Shown here piece by piece: positions 27,387 to 35,911 of a stretch of DNA of 64,000 nucleotides. The DNA is from Rhodanobacteraceae bacterium (lineage in GTDB: Bacteria; Pseudomonadota; Gammaproteobacteria; Xanthomonadales; Rhodanobacteraceae), in contig SCQU01000004.1 in NCBI GenBank assembly GCA_004299555.1, forward strand, positions 1 through 64,000. The letters run 5' to 3'. Each line of letters starts with the position of its first letter. Within the stretch, counting starts at the first letter, position 1. Below the pieces are notes generated by a model. It did no database searches and was not told where the DNA came from. It was given only the letters and a program-made list of their open reading frames with translations. The position numbers were made by a program, and so were the translations under genes.

Positions 27387-29465
27387 ATGCTGGAACAGTA
27401 TGGTGTATGGATCGCGCTTGCCTGCGCGGTCGTGGCGATCCTGTACGGGATCATTTCCGCCGGCTGGATCATGAAACAGCCCGCCGGCAACGAACGCATG
27501 CAAGGCATTGCGCACGCCATCCAGGTCGGCGCCAAGGCCTATCTCAACCGTCAGTACACCTACATCGCCGTCGCCGGTGTGGTGCTGTTCCTGCTGATCG
27601 GGTTCCTCATCAGCTGGCCCACGGCGATCGGGTTTGCGATCGGCGCGATCCTTTCCGGCGCCACCGGCTACATCGGCATGAACGTGTCGGTGCGCGCCAA
27701 CGTGCGTACCGCCGAGGCCGCGCGCAGCGGTATCGGCAAGGCGATGAACGTCGCGTTCCGCGGCGGCGCGATCACCGGCATGCTGGTCGTCGGCCTGGCC
27801 CTCCTGGGTGTCACCGGTTACTGGATGCTCCTCAACCGGTTCGGCCTGACCGGTGAAGCCGGCCTGCACGCGCTGGTGGGCCTGGCTTTCGGCGCTTCCC
27901 TGATCTCGATCTTCGCGCGCCTGGGCGGCGGCATCTTCACCAAGGGCGCCGACGTGGGCGCGGATCTCGTGGGCAAGGTCGAAGCCGGCATCCCCGAAGA
28001 CGACCCGCGCAACCCGGCGGTGATCGCCGACAACGTGGGCGACAACGTCGGCGACTGCGCCGGCATGGCGGCGGACCTGTTTGAAACCTACGCCGTGACC
28101 GTGGTCGCCACCATGCTTTTGGGCGGATTGGCCTTTGCCGCCAACCCCAACGCCGTCCTGTACCCGCTGATCCTCGGCGCGGCCTCGATCATCGCCTCGG
28201 TGCTCGGCACGTTCGTGGTCAAGGTCAAGGAAGGCAGCTCGATCATGGGCGCGCTGTATCGCGGCGTATTCGCGTCCGCGCTGCTGTCGGCCATCGCGTT
28301 CTGGTTCATCACCCACGCGCTGTTCCCGGAGGGCCTTTCCAGCGAGACCGCCTCGATTTCCGCCAACAACCTCTTCTATTGCGCGGTGATCGGCCTGATC
28401 CTGACCGGCCTCATCGTGTGGATCACCGAGTACTACACCGGCACCAACCACAAACCCGTGCAGCACATCGCCAAGGCATCGACCACCGGCCATGGCACCA
28501 ACATCATTGCCGGCCTCGGTGTCTCGATGAAGGCGACCGCCTGGCCGGTGCTGGCGATCTGTGCCTCGATCTGGTTTGCGTATTACTTTGGCGGCCTCTA
28601 TGGCATCGCCGTCGCGGTGACCGCAATGCTGTCGATGACCGGCATGATCGTTGCGCTCGACGCCTACGGCCCGATCACCGACAACGCCGGCGGCATCGCC
28701 GAAATGGCGGAACTGCCGGAAGCAGTCCGCGGCATCACCGACCCGTTGGACGCCGTCGGCAATACCACCAAGGCGGTGACCAAGGGTTACGCGATCGGCT
28801 CGGCGGCGCTGGCGGCCCTGGTGCTGTTTGCCGACTACACCAACAACCTCGACGTGGCCGGCAAGGCCAAGGCGCTCGCTGCGGGAACCACATACTCGAG
28901 CTTCACCTTCGACCTTTCCGACCACATGGTGATCATCGGCCTGCTGATCGGCGGCCTGATCCCGTACCTGTTTGGCGCGATGGCGATGGAAGCCGTCGGC
29001 CGCGCCGCGGGCGCGGTGGTGGAAGAAGTTCGCCGCCAGTTCCGCGAGATCAAGGGCATCATGGAAGGCACCGGCAAGCCGGACTACTCGCGTGCGGTGG
29101 ACATGCTGACCAAATCCGCGGTCAAGGAAATGATCATCCCGTCGCTGCTGCCGATCGTGGTACCGGTCCTGGTTGGCCTGATCCTCGGCCCCAAGGCGCT
29201 CGGCGGCGTGCTGATCGGCACCATCGTCACCGGCCTGTTCGTGGCGATTTCGATGACGACGGGCGGCGGCGCGTGGGACAACGCCAAGAAGTACGTCGAA
29301 GACGGCCACTTTGGCGGCAAGGGTTCCGAGGCGCACAAGGCCGCGGTCACGGGCGATACCGTGGGCGACCCCTACAAGGACACCGCGGGCCCGGCGGTGA
29401 ATCCGCTGATCAAGATCATCAACATCGTGGCCCTCCTGATCATCCCGCTGCTGGCCCTGCACTGA
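27387..29465 (+). CDS. hppA: Proton-translocating membrane pyrophosphatase, K+-independent type
   Basis: A 692-residue integral membrane pump with about 16 predicted membrane helices; hydrolyses cytoplasmic PPi and exports H+ (running backwards, makes PPi). Substrate-site motifs: '[56 protein letters not shown]' (given in part), '[16 protein letters not shown]', '[21 protein letters not shown]'. K462 in '[10 protein letters not shown]' replaces the Ala of K+-dependent enzymes, marking the K+-independent subclass, which pumps protons. Start at 27387 (CTAAGGGG upstream). Followed by a strong terminator. PPi-PFK lies 1.1 kb upstream, so both PPi users sit together. Confidence 0.97.
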   Translation: MLEQYGVWIALACAVVAILYGIISAGWIMKQPAGNERMQGIAHAIQVGAKAYLNRQYTYIAVAGVVLFLLIGFLISWPTAIGFAIGAILSGATGYIGMNVSVRANVRTAEAARSGIGKAMNVAFRGGAITGMLVVGLALLGVTGYWMLLNRFGLTGEAGLHALVGLAFGASLISIFARLGGGIFTKGADVGADLVGKVEAGIPEDDPRNPAVIADNVGDNVGDCAGMAADLFETYAVTVVATMLLGGLAFAANPNAVLYPLILGAASIIASVLGTFVVKVKEGSSIMGALYRGVFASALLSAIAFWFITHALFPEGLSSETASISANNLFYCAVIGLILTGLIVWITEYYTGTNHKPVQHIAKASTTGHGTNIIAGLGVSMKATAWPVLAICASIWFAYYFGGLYGIAVAVTAMLSMTGMIVALDAYGPITDNAGGIAEMAELPEAVRGITDPLDAVGNTTKAVTKGYAIGSAALAALVLFADYTNNLDVAGKAKALAAGTTYSSFTFDLSDHMVIIGLLIGGLIPYLFGAMAMEAVGRAAGAVVEEVRRQFREIKGIMEGTGKPDYSRAVDMLTKSAVKEMIIPSLLPIVVPVLVGLILGPKALGGVLIGTIVTGLFVAISMTTGGGAWDNAKKYVEDGHFGGKGSEAHKAAVTGDTVGDPYKDTAGPAVNPLIKIINIVALLIIPLLALH

Positions 29466-29490
29466 TCGGCCGCGGCCACGCGTCCAACGA

Positions 29491-29518
29491 AAGCCCCGCC
29501 TCGCGCGGGGCTTTTTTT
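29491..29518 (+). terminator. Rho-independent terminator after hppA
   Basis: AAGCCCCGC / GCGGGGCTT stem (9 bp) with a short CTC-type loop and a run of seven T, 25 bp after the hppA stop. Confidence 0.93.
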
Positions 29519-29613
29519 GCAGCCGCGAACGTAAAACGCCGCGCGCCGCTGGCCGCGCACCGGTCGGTTGCCCGCGACCGGCTACCCGCCGCGGCGTGTG
29601 CTAGCGTTATGCG

Positions 29614-31092
29614 ATGAAGACCGCTTCGCGCCGCACCCGCATCGTTGCCACGCTTGGCCCCGCCACCGACGCGCCTGGCATGTTGGAACGCGCCCTGCGC
29701 GCGGGCATCGACGTCGTGCGCCTGAACCTGTCCCACGGCACGCCCGAAGACCACCTGCGGCGCGCGCGGCAAGCCCATGCCATCGCCGCCCGGCTCGGCC
29801 GCGAAGTCGGCGTTCTGGCCGACTTGCAAGGCCCGAAAATCCGCATTGACCGCTTTGCCGATGGCCCGATACAACTTGAGCCGGGCGCCGCCTTCACCCT
29901 GGATTGCCGTGCCGGCGCGCCCGCCGGCGACGCGACCCGCGTGGGCGTGAGTTACCTTGGCCTGCCGGGCGACGTCAAGGCGGGCGATCATCTGTTGCTG
30001 GACGATGGCCTGGTCGAACTTGAAGTCACGGGTGTGGACGGCACGGCGATCCACTGCACCGTCGTCATCGGCGGCCAGCTTTCGGACCGCAAGGGCCTCA
30101 ACCGCAAGGGCGGCGGGCTGTCGCTGAACGCGCTGTCGGACAAGGACCGCGCCGACATCAAACTGGCCGCCGAGCTCAAGGCCGACTTCCTTGCGGTGTC
30201 ATTCGTGCGCTCGGCCGCCGACATCGTCGAGGCCCGCGCCTTGCTGCGCGAAGCCGGCGGCGACGCCTGGCTGATCGCCAAGATCGAGCGCGCCGAAGCC
30301 ATCGGCAAGCTGGAAGAAATCATTGACGCGTCCGACGCCGTGATGGTCGCGCGCGGCGACCTCGGCGTTGAAATTGGCGACGCCGAATTGCCGGGCCTGC
30401 AAAAAAAGATCATCCGTGAGGCACTGGCGCGCAATCGCGCGGTCATCACCGCGACCCAGATGCTGCAGTCGATGGTGGAATCGCCGATTCCCACCCGCGC
30501 CGAAGTGCTGGACGTCGCCAACGCGGTGATCGACGGCACCGATGCGGTCATGCTGTCGGCCGAATCGGCGGCCGGCAAACACCCCGACGCCGCCGTCGCC
30601 GCGATGGCGCGCATCTGCCTGGGCGCCGAACGCCAATTCGAGGCGCGCGAAAAAATCTCCACGCGTACCCACCGGCTGGATCGCAGCGACCAGGCCATCG
30701 CAATGGCGGCCATGTTCCTGGCCACGCAAATGCCGGTACGCGCGATCGTGGCGCTCACCGAGTCGGGCACCACCGCGCAATGGCTGTCGCGCTACCGCTC
30801 GTCGGTGCCGATCTATGCGCTCACGCCAAGCGCCGAGGCGCGCCGCCACATGCTGCTGCTGCGCGACGTGAAACCCATGCCCTTCGCCGCCGAGCGCACG
30901 CCCGTCACGGTGGTGCGGCAGGTGATACGCGACGCCGTGTGCCAGCTGTTCGCAAGCGGCGATCTGGCCGAGGGCGACCGCGTCCTCGTCACCCACGGCG
31001 ATCACACCGGCCGCGGCGGCGGCACCAACTCGCTGAAACTCCTCAGCGTCGGCGCGAACGGCATCGCGGAAAGCTTGAGGGATTTGCAATGA
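29614..31092 (+). CDS. pyk: Pyruvate kinase
   Basis: A 492-residue glycolytic enzyme converting PEP + ADP to pyruvate + ATP. Motifs: 'RRTRIVATLGPATDAPGMLERALRAG', 'VVRLNLSHG', 'ADLQGPKIRI', 'DLKLAAELKADFLAVSFVRSA'-type region, K in 'LIAKIERAEA', 'VMVARGDLGVEIG', and 'ITATQMLQSMVESPIPTRAEVLDVANAVIDGTDAVMLS' (given in part). A C-terminal PykA-type allosteric domain follows ('VRAIVALTESGTTAQWLSRYR'). Its stop overlaps the next gene's start (ATGA). Confidence 0.97.
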   Translation: MKTASRRTRIVATLGPATDAPGMLERALRAGIDVVRLNLSHGTPEDHLRRARQAHAIAARLGREVGVLADLQGPKIRIDRFADGPIQLEPGAAFTLDCRAGAPAGDATRVGVSYLGLPGDVKAGDHLLLDDGLVELEVTGVDGTAIHCTVVIGGQLSDRKGLNRKGGGLSLNALSDKDRADIKLAAELKADFLAVSFVRSAADIVEARALLREAGGDAWLIAKIERAEAIGKLEEIIDASDAVMVARGDLGVEIGDAELPGLQKKIIREALARNRAVITATQMLQSMVESPIPTRAEVLDVANAVIDGTDAVMLSAESAAGKHPDAAVAAMARICLGAERQFEAREKISTRTHRLDRSDQAIAMAAMFLATQMPVRAIVALTESGTTAQWLSRYRSSVPIYALTPSAEARRHMLLLRDVKPMPFAAERTPVTVVRQVIRDAVCQLFASGDLAEGDRVLVTHGDHTGRGGGTNSLKLLSVGANGIAESLRDLQ

Positions 31093-31670
31093 TCCGACTC
31101 CCGCGGCACGGCAAAAACCATCGCGCCCAGTCCCCCATCCGGCGGAGGGGCGAAGACGACTGCACACCGCCGCAGCGTTTTGCCGCCGTCGCTACGAAGG
31201 GGGCCGCCCCGCGGCGGCGGGGCGACGCGCGGCTCCGGACTTGCCTGGCACTGATGGCCATGGCCCTGGCCGGCACTGCCACCGCCGCGGTGCCGCCCAA
31301 CATCCAGGCCGTCCAGCCCAGCCAGCTCGACCATTACTGGGTGATGACCAACACCGCGCTCGAGGTCGACGTCCCCAACATGGGGACCAACCTTGACAAG
31401 CCGACCTGTTCGGCGGTCACCTACGTGATTGGCTCGGATGGCGTGACGCGCGACATCGTCGTGCGCAAGACCATTCCGGCCGGCGACCTTGCAAGCGTCG
31501 CCGCCAGCGCGGTCAAGGACATGCACTACGCCCCCGGCGCCGACAACGCGGTGCGCGCGCCCGTATTCACCTACCTCATCGTGCCGTTCAACCTGCCGGC
31601 CGACAAGGCCGCGCGCAAGCGCATCACCGACGCCTGCAGCCTCAAAGGATTCCCCGACGGCTATCGGTGA
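31089..31670 (+). CDS. Exported protein with TonB-C-like domain; N-terminus extended by a repeat
   Basis: A 193-residue frame overlapping the pyk stop by 4 bp. Residues ~95-165 ('CSAVTYVIGSDGVTRDIVVRKTIPAGDLASVAASAVKDMHYAPG', given in part) look like the TonB C-terminal fold found in small periplasmic proteins. A hydrophobic signal-like stretch ('CLALMAMALAGTATAA') begins only near residue 52. The ~45 residues before it come from a family-B repeat (31128-31235), so the element appears to have landed between start codon and signal sequence. Translation may instead begin further in. Function unknown. Confidence 0.6.
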   Translation: MIRLPRHGKNHRAQSPIRRRGEDDCTPPQRFAAVATKGAAPRRRGDARLRTCLALMAMALAGTATAAVPPNIQAVQPSQLDHYWVMTNTALEVDVPNMGTNLDKPTCSAVTYVIGSDGVTRDIVVRKTIPAGDLASVAASAVKDMHYAPGADNAVRAPVFTYLIVPFNLPADKAARKRITDACSLKGFPDGYR

Positions 31671-31880
31671 CCAACCCCCTCTCCGGGGTACTTGTTCAGG
31701 AGCCGCCAGCAACCATCCGCGGTACCGGTGCCGGTATGACCACCCATGGCCGCCCGCTACTCGCGCCATCCATGGCGCTCGCCGTTCGGGCCGCCTGCGG
31801 CGTTCGGGTGCGCTCCCAGCGCGCCTCGTCGAAGCCGTGCGCAATGCCGCCGGCATCGCGCACGCGCCGGCTTCTCACCC

Positions 31881-31886
31881 TATACT
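31881..31886 (+). promoter_or_regulatory. Possible -10 element of the aldolase gene
   Basis: TATACT lies 33 bp before the ATG at 31919. No convincing -35 is found 16-18 nt upstream. The rest of the 248-bp gap (31671-31918) shows no gene. Confidence 0.3.
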
Positions 31887-31918
31887 TGGCAGTCCACATC
31901 CTGCAGCGGAAGTTCGCC

Positions 31919-32929
31919 ATGAGCATCGACCAGATGGAAGCCGTCGCGCAGGCGATGGTCGCGCCCGGCAAGGGCATCATCGCGATCGACGAATCCACCG
32001 GCACCATCAAGAAGCGCTTCGACGCGGTCGGCGTGCCCGACAGCGAAGAGCATCGCCGCGCCTACCGGGAAATGCTGCTGACGGCGCCAGGTTTGGCCGA
32101 GCACATTTCCGGCGCCATCCTGTACGACGAAACGATCCGCCAGGCGACCAAGACCGGCGTGCCATTCACCAAGGTCATGAAGGACGCCGGCATCATCCCC
32201 GGCATCAAGGTCGACAAGGGCGCCAAACCGCTGGCCGGGTTCCCGGGCGAGCTGGTTACCGAAGGCCTGGATGGCCTGCGCGCGCGGCTGGATGAATACG
32301 TGCGCCTGGGGGCCGAGTTCGCCAAGTGGCGCGCGGTCATCACCATCGGCGAGGACATGCCGTCCAGCACCTGCATTGACGCCAATACCCACGCGCTGGC
32401 GCGCTACGCCGCACTGTGCCAGGAAGCGGGGCTGGTGCCGATGGTCGAACCCGAAGTCCTGATGGACGGCGACCACGACATTGAAACCTGTTACGAAGTC
32501 ACCGAAGCCACCCTGCGCTCGCTGTTCGCCGCGCTGTATGAGCACAACGTGATGCTCGAAGGCACCATCCTCAAAGCCAGCATGGTGGTCTCGGGCAAGG
32601 ATTGCACGGAGCAGGCCGACGTGGAGGAAGTCGCCGAATCCACGATCCTGTGCCTGAAGTCTTCCGTGCCCGCGGTGTTGCCGGGCGTCGTATTTCTGTC
32701 CGGCGGGCAGAGCGATGAAGACGCCACCGCGCACCTCAACGCGATGAACCAGCTGGGCCCGCACCCGTGGCCACTGTCGTTCTCGTACGGGCGTGCGATG
32801 CAGCAGGCCGCATTGCACCTGTGGTCCAAGGACATGAAGGGCAACGTCGCCGCCGCACAAAAGATCGTGGTTGAGCGCGCGCGCGACAACGGCCTCGCGG
32901 CACTCGGGCAGTGGAAGAAAGTGGCCTGA
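31919..32929 (+). CDS. Class I fructose-bisphosphate aldolase
   Basis: A 336-residue Schiff-base aldolase cleaving fructose 1,6-bisphosphate to two trioses. Family motifs: 'MVAPGKGIIAIDESTGTIKKRF', 'ILYDETIRQ', 'GIIPGIKVDKG', 'KWRAVITIGEDMPS', 'GLVPMVEPEVLMDGDHDI', the active-site lysine K219 in 'LEGTILKASMVVSGK', and 'VVFLSGGQSDEDATAHLNAMN'. Close to the eukaryote-like class I type rather than the metal-dependent class II. Start at 31919 with CGGAAG upstream. With pfp and pyk it completes a glycolytic block. Confidence 0.96.
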   Translation: MSIDQMEAVAQAMVAPGKGIIAIDESTGTIKKRFDAVGVPDSEEHRRAYREMLLTAPGLAEHISGAILYDETIRQATKTGVPFTKVMKDAGIIPGIKVDKGAKPLAGFPGELVTEGLDGLRARLDEYVRLGAEFAKWRAVITIGEDMPSSTCIDANTHALARYAALCQEAGLVPMVEPEVLMDGDHDIETCYEVTEATLRSLFAALYEHNVMLEGTILKASMVVSGKDCTEQADVEEVAESTILCLKSSVPAVLPGVVFLSGGQSDEDATAHLNAMNQLGPHPWPLSFSYGRAMQQAALHLWSKDMKGNVAAAQKIVVERARDNGLAALGQWKKVA

Positions 32930-32979
32930 AAACGCGGTCGTTCGCGATCGACCCCGGTAGCCGAATGGGGACGCGTATC

Positions 32980-33441
32980 CCTCCTTCGGTACGCAACGGG
33001 CCACCGCACCGGGGCGGGTGTCTTGCGTGCAAAACCCGCAACAGCCATCCCCCTCAATCCCCCTTCCTGCGGAAGGGGGAGGCGTACGGGCGCAATACCC
33101 ACCTCATTCCGCAGGAACGGGGTCGCGCGCCAGGTGTGATGCCCACCCCACCGCAGGAAGCAGGAAGTGCGCCGCGGCTGATGCTCCCTCCGCAGGAAGG
33201 AGACGTGCGGCAGGCGTGATGTCCGCCCCCTTCCGCAGAAAGCAGGAAGTGCGTCGTGGCTGATGCTCCCTCCGCAGGAAGGGGACGTGCGCCAGACGCA
33301 ATGTCCACCCCTTCCGCAGAAAGCAGGAAGTGCGTCGTGGCTGATGCTCCCTCCGCGGGAAGGAGGGTCGCACGCCAGACGCGATGCTTACCCCCTTCCG
33401 CAGGAAGGGGGTCGCGCGCAGCGCGGGGGGATGCGGGGCAG
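32980..33441. repeat. Family-B repeat array (~81-bp period)
   Basis: Between the aldolase and metF genes. A block around 'GATGCTCCCTCCGC' recurs at 33181, 33263 and 33344 (spacing 82 and 81 bp), each with a GCAGGAAG half-hairpin and 'AGCAGGAAGTGCG'. It is bracketed by full modules (CCCCCTTCCTGCGGAAGGGGG near 33060; CCCCCTTCCGCAGGAAGGGGG near 33390, followed by TCGCGCGCAGCGCGGGGGGATG). No credible gene here. Confidence 0.85.
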
Positions 33442-33465
33442 CCGTTGCAGCCGGATACAGTTCTC

Positions 33466-33487
33466 TATATCTTGATGAAAAGATATA
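33466..33487. promoter_or_regulatory. Palindromic operator candidate upstream of metF
   Basis: TATATCTT-GATGAA-AAGATATA, a perfect 8-bp inverted repeat with a 6-nt centre, in an AT-rich island 16 bp before the metF start codon. Placement suggests repression of metF. Methionine-cycle repressors such as SahR (ArsR family) bind AT-rich palindromes of this kind in proteobacteria; the identity of the regulator is a guess. Confidence 0.6.
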
Positions 33488-33502
33488 TGACCGCCGGATG
33501 CC

Positions 33503-34327
33503 ATGATTCCGCTCTCGCTGGAGTTCTTTCCGCCCAAGACCGACGAGCAGCGCGCCCAGCTTGAGCGCGCGCTGCCGAAACTGAAAGCGCTGGCGCCGGA
33601 GTTCGTCAGCGTCACCTTTGGCGCCGGCGGCTCCACCCTCACCCAGACGCCGCTCACGGTGCAGCACCTGCGCGCAAAGCACGCGCTGGAAGTCGCGCCG
33701 CACGTGTCGTGCATGGGTGGCTCGCGCGATGAAATCCGCACCTTGCTCGCTAACTACCGTGCGCTTGGCTGCACGCGCATCATCGCGCTGCGCGGTGACC
33801 TGCCGTCCGGCATGGCCTCACCGGGCGATTTTCGTTATGCCTCGGAACTGGTGGACTTCATCCGCCGCGAGCACGACGGTTACTTCCACGTTGAAGTTGC
33901 GTGCTATCCCGAATGCCATCCGCAGTCGGACCACGCCGTGGCCGACATGCGCCACTTCAAGGCCAAGGTCGAGGCCGGCGCCGATGGCGCGATCACGCAG
34001 TATTTTTTCAACGCCGACGCCTATTTCCGTTTCGTCGACGACGCGCGCAAGGCCGGCATCACGATCCCGATCGTCCCCGGTGTCATGCCCATCAGCAACT
34101 TTGCGCAACTGCGGCGCTTCTCCGACCTCTGCGGCGCGGAAATCCCGCGCTGGATCGGCAAGCGCATGGCGGCGTTCGGCGACGACGCCGAAGCCGTGCG
34201 CGAGTTCGGGGCCGAGGTGGTGGCCAGCATGTGCCGGCGGCTGCTGGCCGGCGGCGCGCCCAGCCTGCACGTCTACACCTTGAACCGCGCCCGCGCGACC
34301 GCGGCGGTCATGCAGCGGCTGGCCTAG
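33503..34327 (+). CDS. metF: 5,10-methylenetetrahydrofolate reductase
   Basis: A 274-residue FAD-dependent TIM-barrel enzyme that supplies 5-methyl-THF for methionine synthesis. Motifs: 'LSLEFFPPKT' with the catalytic Glu near residue 7, 'FVSVTFGAGGST', 'APHVSCMGGSRDEI', 'IIALRGDLPSG', 'EVACYPECHP', 'GADGAITQYFFNADAYFRFVD', 'IPIVPGVMPISNFAQL'. Full bacterial length. Controlled, I infer, by the palindrome just upstream. Confidence 0.97.
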   Translation: MIPLSLEFFPPKTDEQRAQLERALPKLKALAPEFVSVTFGAGGSTLTQTPLTVQHLRAKHALEVAPHVSCMGGSRDEIRTLLANYRALGCTRIIALRGDLPSGMASPGDFRYASELVDFIRREHDGYFHVEVACYPECHPQSDHAVADMRHFKAKVEAGADGAITQYFFNADAYFRFVDDARKAGITIPIVPGVMPISNFAQLRRFSDLCGAEIPRWIGKRMAAFGDDAEAVREFGAEVVASMCRRLLAGGAPSLHVYTLNRARATAAVMQRLA

Positions 34328-34364
34328 GAGACCGGCCGGATGCCAGTCCAACTAGACTGGCGCC

Positions 34365-34928
34365 ATGCGGTTTTCGGCCTGGCACTGTTGCTGTCTGCTC
34401 GCGCTGCTGGCGTGGGCGCCGCTCGTACACGCGCAAACCGCGGTGTACCGCTGCCTCGGCGCCCAGGGCGAGCCGGTCTTTTCGGGCGAACCCTGCGGGA
34501 CGCCGGCACCACCGGCCGGAACGCGCGCCGGCGCCGCGTCGCCCAGCGCGCCCTTCAAAGGCGTTTGCGCGGGCTCGCCCACGGCGCTCAAAGATGCCAT
34601 CGCCGGCGCATTTGCCCGCCACGATGTCAACCATCTGGCCGGCCTGATCCTCTGGCGCGGCATGGGTACGGGCTCCGCGCACGCCACGCTCGGATCCCTC
34701 GCCGCATGGCTGCAGCAACCGCTGGCCGGCATTACCCTCGCGTACGCCGGCGGCCCGCTGCCAGCGCAGCCGGATCAGACACCCGGTGCCGCGACGCCTT
34801 CGCGGTCGACCGCGACAGCGGCCCGCGGCCGCCTGGTCGGGGTCAGCATTGCAACCGCCGGGAACGACGCCAGCACGCGCGACTTCGGGGTGATGGAAAT
34901 GGGCGGTTGCTGGTGGCTGACGTTCTGA
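34365..34928 (+). CDS. Secreted protein with DUF4124-like N-terminus
   Basis: A 187-residue protein with signal peptide (1-23, 'LLALLAWAPLVHA'), followed by 'TAVYRCLGAQGEPVFSGEPCG', which matches the DUF4124 pattern (a short periplasmic domain opening with a Tyr-Arg/Lys-Cys and a second Cys ~13 residues on). The rest ('GVCAGSPTALKDAIAGAFARHDVNHLAGLILWRGMG', given in part) ends 'GVMEMGGCWWLTF'. Role unknown. It sits 37 bp after metF and may share its transcript. The 151 bp after it hold no gene. Confidence 0.75.
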   Translation: MRFSAWHCCCLLALLAWAPLVHAQTAVYRCLGAQGEPVFSGEPCGTPAPPAGTRAGAASPSAPFKGVCAGSPTALKDAIAGAFARHDVNHLAGLILWRGMGTGSAHATLGSLAAWLQQPLAGITLAYAGGPLPAQPDQTPGAATPSRSTATAARGRLVGVSIATAGNDASTRDFGVMEMGGCWWLTF

Positions 34929-35079
34929 GCGTACGGTTCGACCCGGCACGGCGGGGCGCCGCCACCACCCGCGTGCAGGAGCATCCAGCGCGACTGCACG
35001 CCCTGCCACAGTCCGCCGCGTCCCGCGTGCTAGCATCGCCGGTATCCACAACACCCATCGCGCCGCATCCCCGATCCCC

Positions 35080-35868
35080 ATGTTGAAACTGCCCGGCCTG
35101 CTCGGCCTTTCCCTGTTCGCACTGAGTGCGTGTTCGCCTCCCGCGCCGCCCGCCACCACCGCAGCACCGGCGCCGGCCAGCACGGTCACGCCCGCGATAC
35201 GCCAGGCCGTCGCCACCGCGGTCAGCGCCATGGTGCCCGGCGTCAGCGCGCAGTCGATCACCCCAACGCCGATCGCGGGCCTCTACCAGGTGATCGCGCA
35301 AGGCCAGGTGCTGTACATGACCGCCGACGGACGCTACGTCATCCAGGGCAACGCCTACGACGTCAAGACCCGCACGCCGCTCACCCGCAATGCGATGGAC
35401 CGGTTGCGCCGCGATGCGATCGCCAGGCTCGAGCCCGGGCAGATGCTCCGCTTCGCGCCAAAGCACCCGAAATACACGGTGACGGTGTTCACCGACGTCG
35501 ACTGCCCGTACTGCCGCGCGTTCCACGCCAACATCGCCGCGGTCAACCAGCTCGGCATCGCGGTTGATTATCTGTTCTGGCCACGCACCGGACTTAATAC
35601 GCCATCGGCGCAGAAGGCCGTGGATGTCTGGTGCGCCAGGGACCCCAAAGCCGCCATGACGGCCGCATTCGAGGGCGCCACGCCAACGCCCGCGACCTGC
35701 GAAACGCCCGTCGCCCGCGACTTCAAGCTCGGCGTGGATCTTGGCGTCGACGGTACCCCCACCATCATGGCCGACAACGGCGTCGTACTCGGTGGCTACA
35801 TCGATCCGCAGGAACTGCTGCGGCGGCTGGAAGCCGTCCACGCCCCGCAACGAGGCGACCGGGGATAG
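35080..35868 (+). CDS. dsbC: DsbC-like periplasmic thiol:disulfide isomerase (lipoprotein)
   Basis: A 262-residue protein with a lipoprotein signal (LSAC, Cys18 as lipidation site). The N-terminal dimerisation domain reads 'VPGVSAQSITPTPIAGLYQVIAQGQVLYMTADGRYVIQGNAYD' (in part), and the thioredoxin-fold domain has 'VTVFTDVDCPYCRAFH' (active-site C142-P-Y-C145) with the cis-proline loop 'GVDGTPTIM'. DsbC normally has CGYC and is soluble; CPYC and lipidation are common variants in Xanthomonadales. It reshuffles wrong disulfides of exported proteins such as pilus components. Confidence 0.93.
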   Translation: MLKLPGLLGLSLFALSACSPPAPPATTAAPAPASTVTPAIRQAVATAVSAMVPGVSAQSITPTPIAGLYQVIAQGQVLYMTADGRYVIQGNAYDVKTRTPLTRNAMDRLRRDAIARLEPGQMLRFAPKHPKYTVTVFTDVDCPYCRAFHANIAAVNQLGIAVDYLFWPRTGLNTPSAQKAVDVWCARDPKAAMTAAFEGATPTPATCETPVARDFKLGVDLGVDGTPTIMADNGVVLGGYIDPQELLRRLEAVHAPQRGDRG

Positions 35869-35911
35869 CTGATAAAATGGTCGGCCCACCCCGGCCACGG
35901 TTGCCAACGCC

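Noticed and set aside
27372-29462. 696-codon open frame antisense to hppA, and similar long antisense frames (for example opposite fapF at 9024-10676 and purL at 36116-38173)
   Set aside because: High GC makes long stop-free frames opposite strong genes. They lack recognisable domains and have Arg/His/Gly-rich shadow composition.
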